From assembly GCF_000521605.1 (NCBI RefSeq), contig NZ_CP006942.1, forward strand, positions 1,054,001 through 1,118,000: a stretch of DNA of 64,000 bases, written 5' to 3'. The notes under the pieces were generated by a model that saw nothing but the letters and a program-made list of their open reading frames with translations, had not been told where the DNA came from and made no database searches. Made by a program: the position numbers and the translations under genes. This document shows, one piece after another, positions 40,097-49,095 of this stretch (position 1 is the stretch's first letter; every line of letters starts with the position of its first letter). Origin of the DNA: Mannheimia sp. USDA-ARS-USMARC-1261. Lineage in GTDB: Bacteria > Pseudomonadota > Gammaproteobacteria > Enterobacterales > Pasteurellaceae.

Positions 40097-40957
40097 ATGA
40101 AAATGGAAAAAAAAGCGCTTTTCCGTACATTTTTATTATCAAGTGCAGCATTAGCAGTTGCTGCGTGTGGTAACTTAAGCAAAGTGAGTGATGAAGGCAC
40201 AACTGAAAACCCGGTATTCCCAAAAATTTCAGAGTCTGAATTCAACCACGATGGTTCACAATTTGGTTCTTGGCCAAACTGGGAAAATGTCCGTCAAATC
40301 GAAAAAGGTATGAATAAAGATCAATTATATAACCTAATTGGTCGCCCACATTTTGAAGAAGGATTATATAGTGTTCGTGAATGGGATTACGCATTCAACT
40401 ACCGTGAAAACGGCGTACACAAAATTTGTCAATACAAAATTTTATTTGACAAAAATATGAATGCTCAAAGCTTCTTCTGGTATCCAAATGGCTGTAACGG
40501 CAACTCATCATTTACTTTAACAGGTGATTTCTTATTCGACTTCGATAAAGATACATTAACGGCTAAAGGTAAAGAAGTAGTTGATAATGTTGCAGAGCAA
40601 TTAAAATCATCTAAAGCACAACAAGTTAAAGTAGCGGGTTACACAGACCGTTTAGGCTCTGTTGAATACAACTTAGATTTATCACAACGTCGTTCTAACA
40701 CTGTTAAAGCACGTTTAATCCAACAAGGTGTAAATGCTCAAATTGAAGCAGTAGGTTACGGTAAAGCGAACCAAGTTAAACCTTGTGAAGGTTATGCACA
40801 CGCAAGTCAAGCTGAAAAAGATTGTTTACGTCCTAACCGTCGTGTAGAAATTTCTGCAAACGGTGGTGTGCTTAAACAAAACGAAGGTGGTAATGTAGCA
40901 GGTCCTAACGGTCCGGCTCCACTTTACCAAACTCCTGCATACAACAATGGTAAATAA
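40097..40957 (+). CDS. OmpA-family lipoprotein with an N-terminal BamE/SmpA-like domain
   Basis: This is probably an outer-membrane lipoprotein that binds peptidoglycan. The 286-residue product has a lipobox (VAAC, Cys24), then a BamE/SmpA-like region (about 55-125, WENVRQIEKGMNKDQLYNLI...REWDYAFNY). An OmpA C-terminal peptidoglycan-binding domain follows (about 145-250, FLFDFDKDTL, YTDRLGSVEYNLDLSQRRS, RPNRRVEI). It ends in a Gly/Asn/Pro-rich tail. Codons look optimised for high expression, and AAGGAAAC is a strong ribosome site. A leader hairpin lies upstream. It has the domain order of a known Pasteurellaceae outer-membrane protein, but I cannot give a gene symbol. Confidence 0.85.
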   Translation: MKMEKKALFRTFLLSSAALAVAACGNLSKVSDEGTTENPVFPKISESEFNHDGSQFGSWPNWENVRQIEKGMNKDQLYNLIGRPHFEEGLYSVREWDYAFNYRENGVHKICQYKILFDKNMNAQSFFWYPNGCNGNSSFTLTGDFLFDFDKDTLTAKGKEVVDNVAEQLKSSKAQQVKVAGYTDRLGSVEYNLDLSQRRSNTVKARLIQQGVNAQIEAVGYGKANQVKPCEGYAHASQAEKDCLRPNRRVEISANGGVLKQNEGGNVAGPNGPAPLYQTPAYNNGK

Positions 40958-40990
40958 TTTCTGGTTTTAATTAACTTAGAGTAGAATAGC

Positions 40991-41020
40991 AAGGCAATCT
41001 TATTGATAAGATTGCCTTTT
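40991..41020 (+). terminator. Intrinsic terminator after the OmpA-type lipoprotein gene
   Basis: A 13-bp perfect stem (AAGGCAATCTTAT and complement) with a 2-base gap, followed by TTCTTTT. Confidence 0.88.
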
Positions 41021-41050
41021 CTTTTAGCTTTTATTTTTCAGGAGAATACT

Positions 41051-41869
41051 ATGACTTACCAAGCAGTTGCTTTTGATTTAGATGGCACATTACTTTCATC
41101 AAATGCTACGATTTTAGAATCCAGTAAACAGGCAATTCAGAAAATAAGAGAAAAAGGTATAAAGGTTTATTTTGTTACTGGCAGACATCACACAGCGGTT
41201 CGTCCTTATTATAAGGAGATAGATTTAGATACGCCAGTTGTATGCTGTAATGGTACTTATGTATATGATTTTAAAAATGAAAAAGCAATTATTGGTAATC
41301 CGTTGCCACCTGAAGTCGCATCTAAATTAATCAATGAGGCACAAGCTCAAGGTATTCATACTGCTGTTTATTTTGAAGATGCAATGACTTATGAAACGCT
41401 AAATGTTCACTTTGAAAAATTTCAAAAATGGGTCGCATCTTGCCCTGAAACTGTTCGCCCAAATGTTTACCAAGTTGAGAAATTTCAGCAAGAAATCGAT
41501 AAAGGTTTAACCGTTTGGAAAGTGTTAATCAGCGATCCTGATTTAGTCAAAATGCAAAATTTTGTGGAAAAACTACCGCTTGATCAAGTAAGCCCTGAAT
41601 GGTCTTGGGTCGATCGTGTTGATATTACCAGTGTTGGCAATAGTAAAGGAGCAAGGCTGGCGGAGTTATTAAAAACAGAAGGTATTGAATTAGAACAAGT
41701 TATCGCATTTGGTGATAATTTTAACGATATCTCTATGTTGGAAGCAGTTGGACTTGGTATTGCAATGGGCGGTTCGGAAGAGGAAGTGCAGCAAAAAGCG
41801 AAGAAAACAATTGGTTCAAATAACGAAGACAGCATCGCCAATGAATTAAAAGCACAATTTAATCTTTAA
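41051..41869 (+). CDS. ybhA: HAD-superfamily phosphatase, Cof type (YbhA-like pyridoxal phosphatase)
   Basis: This is a class IIB HAD hydrolase. E. coli YbhA, its apparent ortholog, hydrolyses pyridoxal phosphate and some sugar phosphates. The 272 residues match YbhA in length. Motif I is FDLDGTLL, motif II VTGRHH, the cap begins DTPVVCCNGTYVYDF, and motifs III and IV are NSKGARL and FGDNFNDISMLEA. I start at the ATG at 41051 after GGAGAA; an upstream TTG would run into the terminator stem. The narQ gene begins three bases after its stop, so the two are probably co-transcribed. Confidence 0.88.
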   Translation: MTYQAVAFDLDGTLLSSNATILESSKQAIQKIREKGIKVYFVTGRHHTAVRPYYKEIDLDTPVVCCNGTYVYDFKNEKAIIGNPLPPEVASKLINEAQAQGIHTAVYFEDAMTYETLNVHFEKFQKWVASCPETVRPNVYQVEKFQQEIDKGLTVWKVLISDPDLVKMQNFVEKLPLDQVSPEWSWVDRVDITSVGNSKGARLAELLKTEGIELEQVIAFGDNFNDISMLEAVGLGIAMGGSEEEVQQKAKKTIGSNNEDSIANELKAQFNL

Positions 41870-41872
41870 CCT

Positions 41873-43564
41873 ATGATTAAACCTAAATATTCCATCGCAA
41901 GGCGTATCGGACTCTATTTTTTAATTATGATCGTCTTTGCTTCTATCATTAGTGGCATTTCACTTGGGATTATGTGGAGTAATAAATCTGATGCCAGTTT
42001 GATTAATGTATCGGGTTCATTGCGTATGCAAAGCTATCGCCTTTTGTCGGAAATGGATTCAAGGCAAGAAATTTTAGCCGAGCGTTTGTTGGAATATCAT
42101 CGTACTTTACACTCAACCGAGCTGAGTTCTCTTAAGCAAAGTTGGTTGTTACCTGATAATGTAATACATAGCTACCAACAATTACTGAAAGATTGGTATG
42201 CGATGCAGTCTTATGTCAATCAAGGTGATAAAGCTAGTTACGCAACACACATTGAAGATTATGTGCGGAAAGTGGATAACTTTGTCTTTCGCTTGCAAGA
42301 GTTTGCGGAGTTAAAACTAAAAATTGCCACAGGTGTAATTGCGGTTTCAATGTTATTGATTATTTTACTTGCGTACATTGGCGTGTGGTATACACGGAAA
42401 AAAATTATCAGCCCATTAAAGCAATTAGTTAAAGCCAGTTGGCAAATTCAAAATAAAGATTTCGATCATATAAAATTAGCGGTTGATGAACCGAATGAAT
42501 TAGGTTTGCTTTCCTCTACTTTTACTGAAATGTCGAATGAATTATTAAAACTTTATACCTCATTGGAAGATAAAGTACAGGAAAAAACCCGCCGTTTATT
42601 AGCAGTTAATCGCTCTTTACTTGTGTTGTATCAATGCTCCCAATTATTAACCGCTAAACCGATTAATAAAGAAGTGCTTAATCAAGTATTGAAAACAGTA
42701 TTTGATAACGAACATTTGCTTGGTATTAAATTACATATTTATGGTGCAGAACATTGGAACGTCTCTATAGATAATGCTTTTGAAGCGGAGTGGATCTCAA
42801 CTGAAATTGCGATAGAAAATGAAAAGCTAGGTATATTAAGTTGGAAGCCATCTTTACTTTGTCCTGATGAGCGGTTACTGCAAAATGTATCAGAAATGAT
42901 TGGACGAAGTATTTATGTCGTTCAAGTGCAAAAGCAGCAGCAGCAATTAGTGCTAATGGAAGAGAGGGCGATTATTGCTCGTGAGTTGCACGATTCTTTA
43001 GCTCAATCGCTAACCTTTTTCAAAATTCAAGTAAGTCTGCTCAAATTGGCAAAAAGTGATGAGAAACGCAACGAAATTTTATCGGTATTTGAAAAAGCAT
43101 TAAATGATGCCTATAGCCAATTAAGAGAGCTACTAACAACGTTTAGATTAACTATTCAAGAGGCAAATCTACAACAGGCATTAGAGAAAATTTTAGAAAG
43201 TTTACGCCCGAAAACGTCAGCACAGCTTTGCTTAAGTTGTAAATTACCCTCACATATGTTCAATGCACAGCAACAGGTGCATATGTTGCAAATTGTACGG
43301 GAAGCAGTGATTAATGCTATCAAACATTCGCAAGCAACTGAAATTAAGGTTATTGCTGAAACGAATGATGATGGCGAGCATTGCTTAATCGTTCAAGATA
43401 ACGGCATTGGCTTAGCCAGCCATACCGAACCGGAAGGGCATTATGGCTTAACCATTATGCAAGAGCGAGCAGCAGAACTAAAAGCAGATTTCTCCATTGA
43501 GAATGTGGAAAGCGGTGGTGTAAGGGTTAAAGTAGTTTTACCGAGTATGCTCAGCAAGCGGTAG
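41873..43564 (+). CDS. narQ: Nitrate/nitrite sensor histidine kinase NarQ
   Basis: NarQ senses periplasmic nitrate and nitrite and phosphorylates NarP. The 563-residue inner-membrane kinase has two membrane helices (about 13-33 and 147-168). They flank a periplasmic sensor with the NarX/NarQ P-box-like SGSLRMQSYRLLSEMD. A HAMP domain (about 170-225), a cysteine-containing central region, and a HisKA_3 dimerization domain follow, with phospho-acceptor His373 in ARELHDSLAQSL. The HATPase domain has REAVINAIKHSQA and DNGIGL. No response regulator is adjacent. The stop codon is supplied by an uptake sequence (AAGCGGTAG). Confidence 0.93.
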   Translation: MIKPKYSIARRIGLYFLIMIVFASIISGISLGIMWSNKSDASLINVSGSLRMQSYRLLSEMDSRQEILAERLLEYHRTLHSTELSSLKQSWLLPDNVIHSYQQLLKDWYAMQSYVNQGDKASYATHIEDYVRKVDNFVFRLQEFAELKLKIATGVIAVSMLLIILLAYIGVWYTRKKIISPLKQLVKASWQIQNKDFDHIKLAVDEPNELGLLSSTFTEMSNELLKLYTSLEDKVQEKTRRLLAVNRSLLVLYQCSQLLTAKPINKEVLNQVLKTVFDNEHLLGIKLHIYGAEHWNVSIDNAFEAEWISTEIAIENEKLGILSWKPSLLCPDERLLQNVSEMIGRSIYVVQVQKQQQQLVLMEERAIIARELHDSLAQSLTFFKIQVSLLKLAKSDEKRNEILSVFEKALNDAYSQLRELLTTFRLTIQEANLQQALEKILESLRPKTSAQLCLSCKLPSHMFNAQQQVHMLQIVREAVINAIKHSQATEIKVIAETNDDGEHCLIVQDNGIGLASHTEPEGHYGLTIMQERAAELKADFSIENVESGGVRVKVVLPSMLSKR

Positions 43565-43586
43565 TTTTTTGTTAATTATTTGCAAA
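43554..43586 (+). repeat. DNA uptake signal sequence overlapping the narQ stop
   Basis: GCAAGCGGT, 16-bp spacer, TTTGCAAA. The TAG stop of narQ begins at its last core base. Confidence 0.83.
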
Positions 43587-43605
43587 TGATTTATAAGGGA
43601 TAAAA

Positions 43606-44124
43606 ATGCAGATCCGAAAAGCAGTCGAAGCGGATTTTGAAACCATACTAGCGATATACAATCAAGCTATTCCAACTCATCAAATTACGGCTGATTTGGA
43701 ATTAGCAACCATAGAAAACCGCCGAAAGTGGTTTGATTTTCATCTTCAAAGCATCCAGTATCCGATCTGGGTGGTAGAAGACGAAACGGGCATTGTCGGT
43801 TGGTTTAGTTTCTCGCCATTTTATGAAAGACCAGCTTTTGTGCATACTTCTGAAATTAGTATCTATTTAGATGGTAATGCGAAAGGCAGAGGCTACGGCT
43901 CGAAAATTATTGAGTTTATGCAAGCGGAAATGTTAAATCATAATATTCACACTTTAATGGCGTATGTCTTTGAACTTAATACTGTTAGTCAAAATCTCAT
44001 GAAAAAACACGGCTTCGAACAATGGGGGCGTTTTCCGCATATTGCCAATATGGGAAAAGATGAGAAGGGAAATGATAAATGGCGAACGTTACTGATGATG
44101 TCTTACCAAAAAGGCATTGAGTAA
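43606..44124 (+). CDS. GNAT-family N-acetyltransferase
   Basis: This 172-residue enzyme is of the phosphinothricin/methionine-sulfoximine acetyltransferase-like group (MnaT/YncA type). It starts MQIRKAVEADFETILAIYNQ. It has the aromatic substrate motif VVEDETGIVGWFSFSPFYERPAF, the acetyl-CoA loop KGRGYGSKII (about residues 94-103), and the motif B segment KKHGFEQWG. The true substrate cannot be told from sequence. ATAAGGGATAAAA precedes the ATG. An unusual run of hairpins follows the gene. Confidence 0.85.
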   Translation: MQIRKAVEADFETILAIYNQAIPTHQITADLELATIENRRKWFDFHLQSIQYPIWVVEDETGIVGWFSFSPFYERPAFVHTSEISIYLDGNAKGRGYGSKIIEFMQAEMLNHNIHTLMAYVFELNTVSQNLMKKHGFEQWGRFPHIANMGKDEKGNDKWRTLLMMSYQKGIE

Positions 44125-44134
44125 TAAGCGGTTA

Positions 44135-44207
44135 CAAAAAGCATTGCTTTTTGAACGTTGGCTTTGCCAACGGCAGCAAAGCTGTAAACAATCCTTCAAG
44201 GGATTGT
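44135..44207. other. Cluster of four adjacent stem-loops
   Basis: Four inverted repeats lie in 73 bases: 8-bp stem at 44135-44153 (CAAAAAGC ATT GCTTTTTG), 7-bp at 44156-44172 (CGTTGGC TTT GCCAACG), 4-bp at 44174-44184, and 7-bp at 44188-44207 (ACAATCC TTCAAG GGATTGT). There is no coding potential. The role is unknown. Confidence 0.8.
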
Positions 44208-44243
44208 GAATAATTTTTGAGTGATTTTTTACAAAAGGAAAAT

Positions 44244-44840
44244 ATGGAAAAAACAAAAATCGTACTTGCAACGAGCAATGCAGGTAAAGTGAAAGAAATG
44301 GCAGATGTATTAGCTGAATTTGGGTTTGAGGTTATCGCCCAAAGTGAATTTGGTATTGAATCTCCGGAAGAAACAGGCTTAACCTTTGTTGAAAATGCGT
44401 TAATTAAAGCTCGATTTGCGTCTAAAATAACAGGGCTTCCGGCTATTGCAGATGATTCAGGCTTAGCCGTTGAAGCATTGGGTGGTGAGCCGGGTTTATA
44501 TTCTTCTCGTTATGCCGGAGAGCAAGCAACAGATGCAGATAACCGCAAAAAATTGTTAGCTGCGATGAAAGATCAAGAAAATCGTTTAGCGAAGTTTGTT
44601 AGTTGTATTGTATTGTTAAAACACGAAACAGACCCCACACCGTATATTGCATTAGGGGAATGTTTTGGCGAAATTTTAACAGAAGAAAGAGGCGAAAATG
44701 GCTTTGGTTATGACTCCCTCTTTTTCTATCCGCCTAAAAATCTGAGCTTTGCAGAGCTAGAAACCAAAGAGAAAAAAGCGATTTCACACCGAGCTATCGC
44801 ATTAGCACACTTAAAAGAGCAATTAAGAGGAAACAAATAA
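44244..44840 (+). CDS. rdgB: XTP/dITP pyrophosphatase (RdgB/HAM1)
   Basis: RdgB hydrolyses non-canonical purine nucleotides (dITP, XTP) to monophosphates and so keeps them out of DNA. The 198-residue protein begins [19 protein letters not shown]. It has [52 protein letters not shown] and [10 protein letters not shown], all hallmark HAM1 segments. The start at 44244 follows AAAAGGAA; an earlier in-frame start at 44217 would add nine residues without a ribosome site. The stop overlaps the ybjQ ATG by one base, so translation is coupled. Confidence 0.95.
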   Translation: MEKTKIVLATSNAGKVKEMADVLAEFGFEVIAQSEFGIESPEETGLTFVENALIKARFASKITGLPAIADDSGLAVEALGGEPGLYSSRYAGEQATDADNRKKLLAAMKDQENRLAKFVSCIVLLKHETDPTPYIALGECFGEILTEERGENGFGYDSLFFYPPKNLSFAELETKEKKAISHRAIALAHLKEQLRGNK

Positions 44841-45160
44841 TGATTATTACCACAACACCAATCATTGAAGGCAAACAAATCATTGAATATAAAGGCTTAG
44901 TATTTGGAGAAGTCGTGTCCGGTGCGAATTTTGTACGTGATTTTTTAGCAGGTATTACCGATGTAATCGGTGGGCGTTCAGGTGCGTACGAAAGCAAATT
45001 AAATTCCGCAAGGAAAGAAGCCTTATCAGAGTTAGAAAAAGAAGCGAAAAAAGTAGGAGCAAATGCTGTAGTGGGTGTTTCAATGGAATATCAATCTATG
45101 GGGGGCGACAAAGGAATGTTTATTGTGGTTGCAACAGGTACGGCGGTGGTGCTTCGCTAA
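44840..45160 (+). CDS. ybjQ: YbjQ/UPF0145 family protein
   Basis: This 106-residue protein belongs to the YbjQ (UPF0145) family, proposed from structure to form pentameric heavy-metal-binding-like folds. No reaction is established. It matches the family pattern: [49 protein letters not shown] and [14 protein letters not shown]. It is translationally coupled to rdgB (TAATG overlap), and ycgN follows two bases after its stop. The three form a compact operon. Confidence 0.9.
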   Translation: MIITTTPIIEGKQIIEYKGLVFGEVVSGANFVRDFLAGITDVIGGRSGAYESKLNSARKEALSELEKEAKKVGANAVVGVSMEYQSMGGDKGMFIVVATGTAVVLR

Positions 45161-45162
45161 CT

Positions 45163-45618
45163 ATGTTTTCGCATCAACAAGAATTACCCCCTTATTTCTG
45201 GCAAGAAAAATCACTGCTGGAAATGAATGAAGCAGAGTGGGAAGCACTTTGTGATGGTTGCGGTAAATGCTGTTATCGAAAATATATTCAAGGAAGAGGT
45301 AAGCGAGAGCGGCTTTACTACACTTCAGTTGCTTGCAATTTGTTAGATGTAAACACTGGGCGTTGTACTAATTACCCTGAACGCTTCAAAATTGAGAAAG
45401 ATTGTACCAAGCTAACCAAAAAGAATTTACCTGATTTTGGCTGGTTACCGAAAACGTGTGCTTATCGCTTGCTATATGAAGGAAAGCCTTTATACGACTG
45501 GCACCCTTTGATCTCAAAAGATCCTAATTCGGTAAAAAATGCAGGCATCTTAATTTCGAACGGCATTCACGAAAAAGATGTGATTGATTGGTTTGAATTT
45601 GTGATTGATGAAGTGTAG
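45163..45618 (+). CDS. ycgN: YcgN-family cysteine-cluster protein
   Basis: This 151-residue protein of the YkgJ/YcgN cysteine-cluster type probably binds zinc or an Fe-S centre. Its function is unknown. The cysteines are in CDGCGKCCYRK, CNLLDVNTGRCTNYPER, DCTKLTKK and TCAYRLLYEGKPLYDWHPLIS, an arrangement specific to YcgN. It lies two bases after ybjQ and ends at a bidirectional terminator shared with convergent gmhA. No membrane segments or signal peptide are present, so it should be cytosolic. Confidence 0.9.
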   Translation: MFSHQQELPPYFWQEKSLLEMNEAEWEALCDGCGKCCYRKYIQGRGKRERLYYTSVACNLLDVNTGRCTNYPERFKIEKDCTKLTKKNLPDFGWLPKTCAYRLLYEGKPLYDWHPLISKDPNSVKNAGILISNGIHEKDVIDWFEFVIDEV

Positions 45619-45621
45619 TCT

Positions 45622-45652
45622 AAAAAGGCGTTTATCAAAACGCCTTTTTTAT
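45622..45652. terminator. Bidirectional terminator between ycgN and gmhA
   Basis: The stem AAAAGGCGTTT/AAACGCCTTTT with a short loop and A- and T-runs on the two sides. Confidence 0.9.
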
Positions 45653-45654
45653 CA

Positions 45655-46284
<630 letters not shown>

Positions 46285-46361
46285 TCAGCCAAAAGTGCGA
46301 TAAGTTTAGAAGAATCAGCTGATATTGTAAATCGGCTTAGATCAAATAACTCTCTTTTTAT

Positions 46362-46402
46362 TGTAAACAAAAGTTTCCAAAAAGTAAAAATAGCGGTATG
46401 AT
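46362..46402 (+). promoter_or_regulatory. tyrR promoter overlapped by a TyrR box
   Basis: TGTAAA-CAAAAG-TTTCCA (46362-46379) differs from the TyrR box TGTAAA-N6-TTTACA at one base. Its right half doubles as a -35 (TTTCCA), 17 bases before a TATGAT -10 (46397-46402). This layout fits autorepression, as known for E. coli tyrR. Confidence 0.62.
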
Positions 46403-46438
46403 CAGCGAAATTTTGCCATTGCGACGAAAGGAAAATAT

Positions 46439-47395
46439 ATGACTGCACAGCCAGAATGCTTCGAGAAGATTATTGGAAAATCTGCGAAAATCCAAGAAGT
46501 CATTATTCAAGCAAAAAAATTTGCCAATCTTAATGCACCTTTGCTGATTCAAGGCGAAACAGGCACTGGCAAAGATTTATTTGCAAAAGCTTGCCATAAT
46601 TTTAGTACGCGTAAAATGCAAAAATTCATTGCGGTAAATTGTGCCGGATTACCGCAAGAAGAAGCCGAAACAGAAATGTTTGGGCATCGTGGTAATGGTA
46701 GTGAAGCGGTTGGTTTTTTTGAATATGCGAATGGCGGCACGGTTTTATTGGATTCCATCTCCGAGTTATCACTTGAAATGCAGGCAAAATTACTCCGTTT
46801 TTTAAATGATGGCTCTTTTCGCCGAGTGGGAGAAGATAAAGAAATTCAAGTTGATGTTAGAGTGATTTGCACCTCGCAAAAACCCTTATCTCAGCTCGTT
46901 GCGGAAGGCAAAGTACGGGAAGACCTTTACCACAGATTGAACGTGCTAACCCTTGATTTACCCCCATTGCGTGAGCGAAAAGAGGATATCCCATTACTGG
47001 CAGATTACTTTATTGCTCAAGTGAGCGAACAGCTCGGCGTCAGTAAATTAGAATACGACGAAGCTTTCTTACAAGCCTTGCAAAATTATCGCTGGTCGGG
47101 AAATTTGCGTGAGCTTTACAATGTGATTTATAGGGCTTGTTCCCTTTCTCCTAGCTATCGTTTGGCAGTAAAAGATTTGAATTTACCTGATGAGGTAGAA
47201 GATACTAATGTTGAGCCGGAAAATGCAACTTTAGAAGAGATGATGAACCAATACGAAGCTCAGCTACTGCGAAAATTTTATGCACAATATCCAAGTACAC
47301 GGAAATTAGCCCAAAGGCTGGGGCTTTCCCATACAGCGGTTGCAAATAAATTGCGTCAATATGGCTTAACCAAAAATGGAAATAAAGATGAATAA
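46439..47395 (+). CDS. tyrR: Short TyrR-type transcriptional regulator
   Basis: TyrR controls aromatic amino acid synthesis and transport genes. This 318-residue form lacks the N-terminal ACT and PAS domains of E. coli TyrR (513), as does the H. influenzae protein. It starts at the AAA+ domain: Walker A GETGTGKD (39-46), Walker B-like GGTVLLDSISEL, and arginine region LPPLRERKEDIP. The C-terminal helix-turn-helix is STRKLAQRLGLSHTAVANKLRQYGL. The sigma-54 GAFTGA loop is replaced by HRGNGSEAVG, so it should act with sigma-70. It overlaps sapA by eight bases. Confidence 0.9.
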   Translation: MTAQPECFEKIIGKSAKIQEVIIQAKKFANLNAPLLIQGETGTGKDLFAKACHNFSTRKMQKFIAVNCAGLPQEEAETEMFGHRGNGSEAVGFFEYANGGTVLLDSISELSLEMQAKLLRFLNDGSFRRVGEDKEIQVDVRVICTSQKPLSQLVAEGKVREDLYHRLNVLTLDLPPLRERKEDIPLLADYFIAQVSEQLGVSKLEYDEAFLQALQNYRWSGNLRELYNVIYRACSLSPSYRLAVKDLNLPDEVEDTNVEPENATLEEMMNQYEAQLLRKFYAQYPSTRKLAQRLGLSHTAVANKLRQYGLTKNGNKDE

Positions 47396-49094
47396 ACTAG
47401 CGGTCATTTTCTCAGCGGTTTTTGCAAATTTTTGGCTAAATTCGACCGCTTGTGCAGCACCGAGTATTCCTAAACCGTTATTGGAAAATAGCTTGGTTTA
47501 TTGTACTACCTCATCGGGCTTCTCGTTTAATCCGCAAAAGGCGGATGTGAGTTCCAATATGAATGTGGTAACAGAGCAAATTTACGATAAGTTATTTGAA
47601 TTTAACCCAAAGAAAAATCGCCTTGAGCCAGCCTTAGCCGAAAGTTATTCCATTAGTGATGATGGGTTAGTGATTACGTTACGTTTAAGAAAAAATGTAG
47701 CTTTTCACACCACAAGCTGGTTTACGCCGACCCGTAAATTAAATGCGGAAGATGTGGTTTTCTCGCTTAAGCGAATGATTGGTAAAGAAAGTGATTTACC
47801 CGAAGTTGAGACGGCAGCTGAACGTGCTTTGCACCATCAACGCCAGAACTATATTTATCAAAAAGCAACAAGCCAGATTTATTTCCCTTATTTTGAGAGT
47901 GTGGGGTTAGCCGGCAAAATTGCCAATGTTAGCTCGCCTTCAAATCATATTGTGAAAATTGAATTAGCCAAGCCAGATTCTTCGTTATTGGCTCATTTAG
48001 CCAGCCAATATGCGGTCATTCTTTCCAAAGAATACGCTCTGCAACTTAATGCTGATGAAAACTTGGTGCAGCTCGATCTTCTCCCTATTGGCACAGGCGT
48101 TTATCAGCTTGAAAGCTATGAAAACAATAACTATGTGAGATTAAAACCGAACAGTGATCACTGGGGGAAAAAGGCTCATATTCAAAATATGATTGTTGAT
48201 TTTTCAACTGAGGCAACAGGCAGAATGGCGAAATTTTTGAATAATGAATGCAATGTAGTTGCCTTTCCTGAGCCGAGCCAACTCTCGGTTTTAACTGATG
48301 AACAATTAATTGAAAGCAAAGGGGCAAATTTAGTTTATTTAGCCTTTAATATGCAAAAAGAGATTGGACAAAATTTACCCTTACGCCAACAAATTGCGAG
48401 TAGTATTAATCGAAAACGTATAGCCGAAAAGTTATTTTATGGCACAGGTGAAGTGGCGGATAATGTGTTACCTACTGCATTATGGGCAGAAAAAAACAGC
48501 GAGAGTTACCCTTACACCTTTCCAAAACCAAGAGAACAAGCGGTCGAAAATGGTAAAAAATTTGCAAAAGATAACCGCTTGATCCTATGGGTGATTGATG
48601 AAAAACGGGTTTATAATCCACACCCAATTAAAATGGCAGAGATGATCCGTTCAGACCTTGCGGCTCAAGCGTTAGAGGTGGAAATTCGTCAAGTAAGCCG
48701 AGCTTATTTAGTGCAACAACTTGAAAGCAAAACCGCAGATTATGACTTGATTTTAGGCGGTTGGCTAGCGTCAGATCTTGATCCAAACAGTTTTCTGTCT
48801 GCCTTATTAAGTTGTAAAACCGCAGATACCGTAACTAATTTATCAAATTGGTGTAATGAAGATTTTGATTTTTGGTTAGAAACAGCTCGTTTAAGTGATG
48901 ATTCGGCATCGACTAACTTATTGTATGCCTTTTCACAAAAATTGCTGGAAGAGCAGTTACCGATTTTACCTTTGATTAATGCAAATCGGGTATTGGTGGT
49001 CAAAAAAGGCATTCAACAGGCAGAAATTTCGCCTTTCGGACAGGTGAAATTATCGGAACTACGTTTGAGTTCGGATAGCAAAGAAAGGAATTAG
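47388..49094 (+). CDS. sapA: Peptide ABC transporter substrate-binding protein SapA
   Basis: SapA is the periplasmic solute-binding protein of the Sap system, which in Haemophilus binds antimicrobial peptides and heme. The 568-residue product is a family 5 extracellular solute-binding protein. It has a signal peptide (MNKLAVIFSAVFANFWLNST then ACAAP), YCTTSSGFSFNPQKADVSSNMN, AESYSISDDGLVITLRLRKNVAFH, and WLASDLDPNSFLSALLSC near the end. The ATG at 47388 overlaps the tyrR stop; an in-frame ATG 12 bases earlier is possible. An entire bipartite uptake sequence encodes its signal peptide. Confidence 0.93.
   Translation: MNKLAVIFSAVFANFWLNSTACAAPSIPKPLLENSLVYCTTSSGFSFNPQKADVSSNMNVVTEQIYDKLFEFNPKKNRLEPALAESYSISDDGLVITLRLRKNVAFHTTSWFTPTRKLNAEDVVFSLKRMIGKESDLPEVETAAERALHHQRQNYIYQKATSQIYFPYFESVGLAGKIANVSSPSNHIVKIELAKPDSSLLAHLASQYAVILSKEYALQLNADENLVQLDLLPIGTGVYQLESYENNNYVRLKPNSDHWGKKAHIQNMIVDFSTEATGRMAKFLNNECNVVAFPEPSQLSVLTDEQLIESKGANLVYLAFNMQKEIGQNLPLRQQIASSINRKRIAEKLFYGTGEVADNVLPTALWAEKNSESYPYTFPKPREQAVENGKKFAKDNRLILWVIDEKRVYNPHPIKMAEMIRSDLAAQALEVEIRQVSRAYLVQQLESKTADYDLILGGWLASDLDPNSFLSALLSCKTADTVTNLSNWCNEDFDFWLETARLSDDSASTNLLYAFSQKLLEEQLPILPLINANRVLVVKKGIQQAEISPFGQVKLSELRLSSDSKERN
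47421..47453 (-). repeat. DNA uptake signal sequence inside the sapA signal-peptide codons
   Basis: Minus-strand ACAAGCGGT, 16-bp spacer, TTTGCAAA. On the coding strand it reads FANFWLNSTAC. Confidence 0.88.
48536..48568 (+). repeat. DNA uptake signal sequence within sapA
   Basis: ACAAGCGGT, 16-bp spacer, TTTGCAAA, coding QAVENGKKFAKD. Confidence 0.86.
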
Positions 49095-49095
49095 T

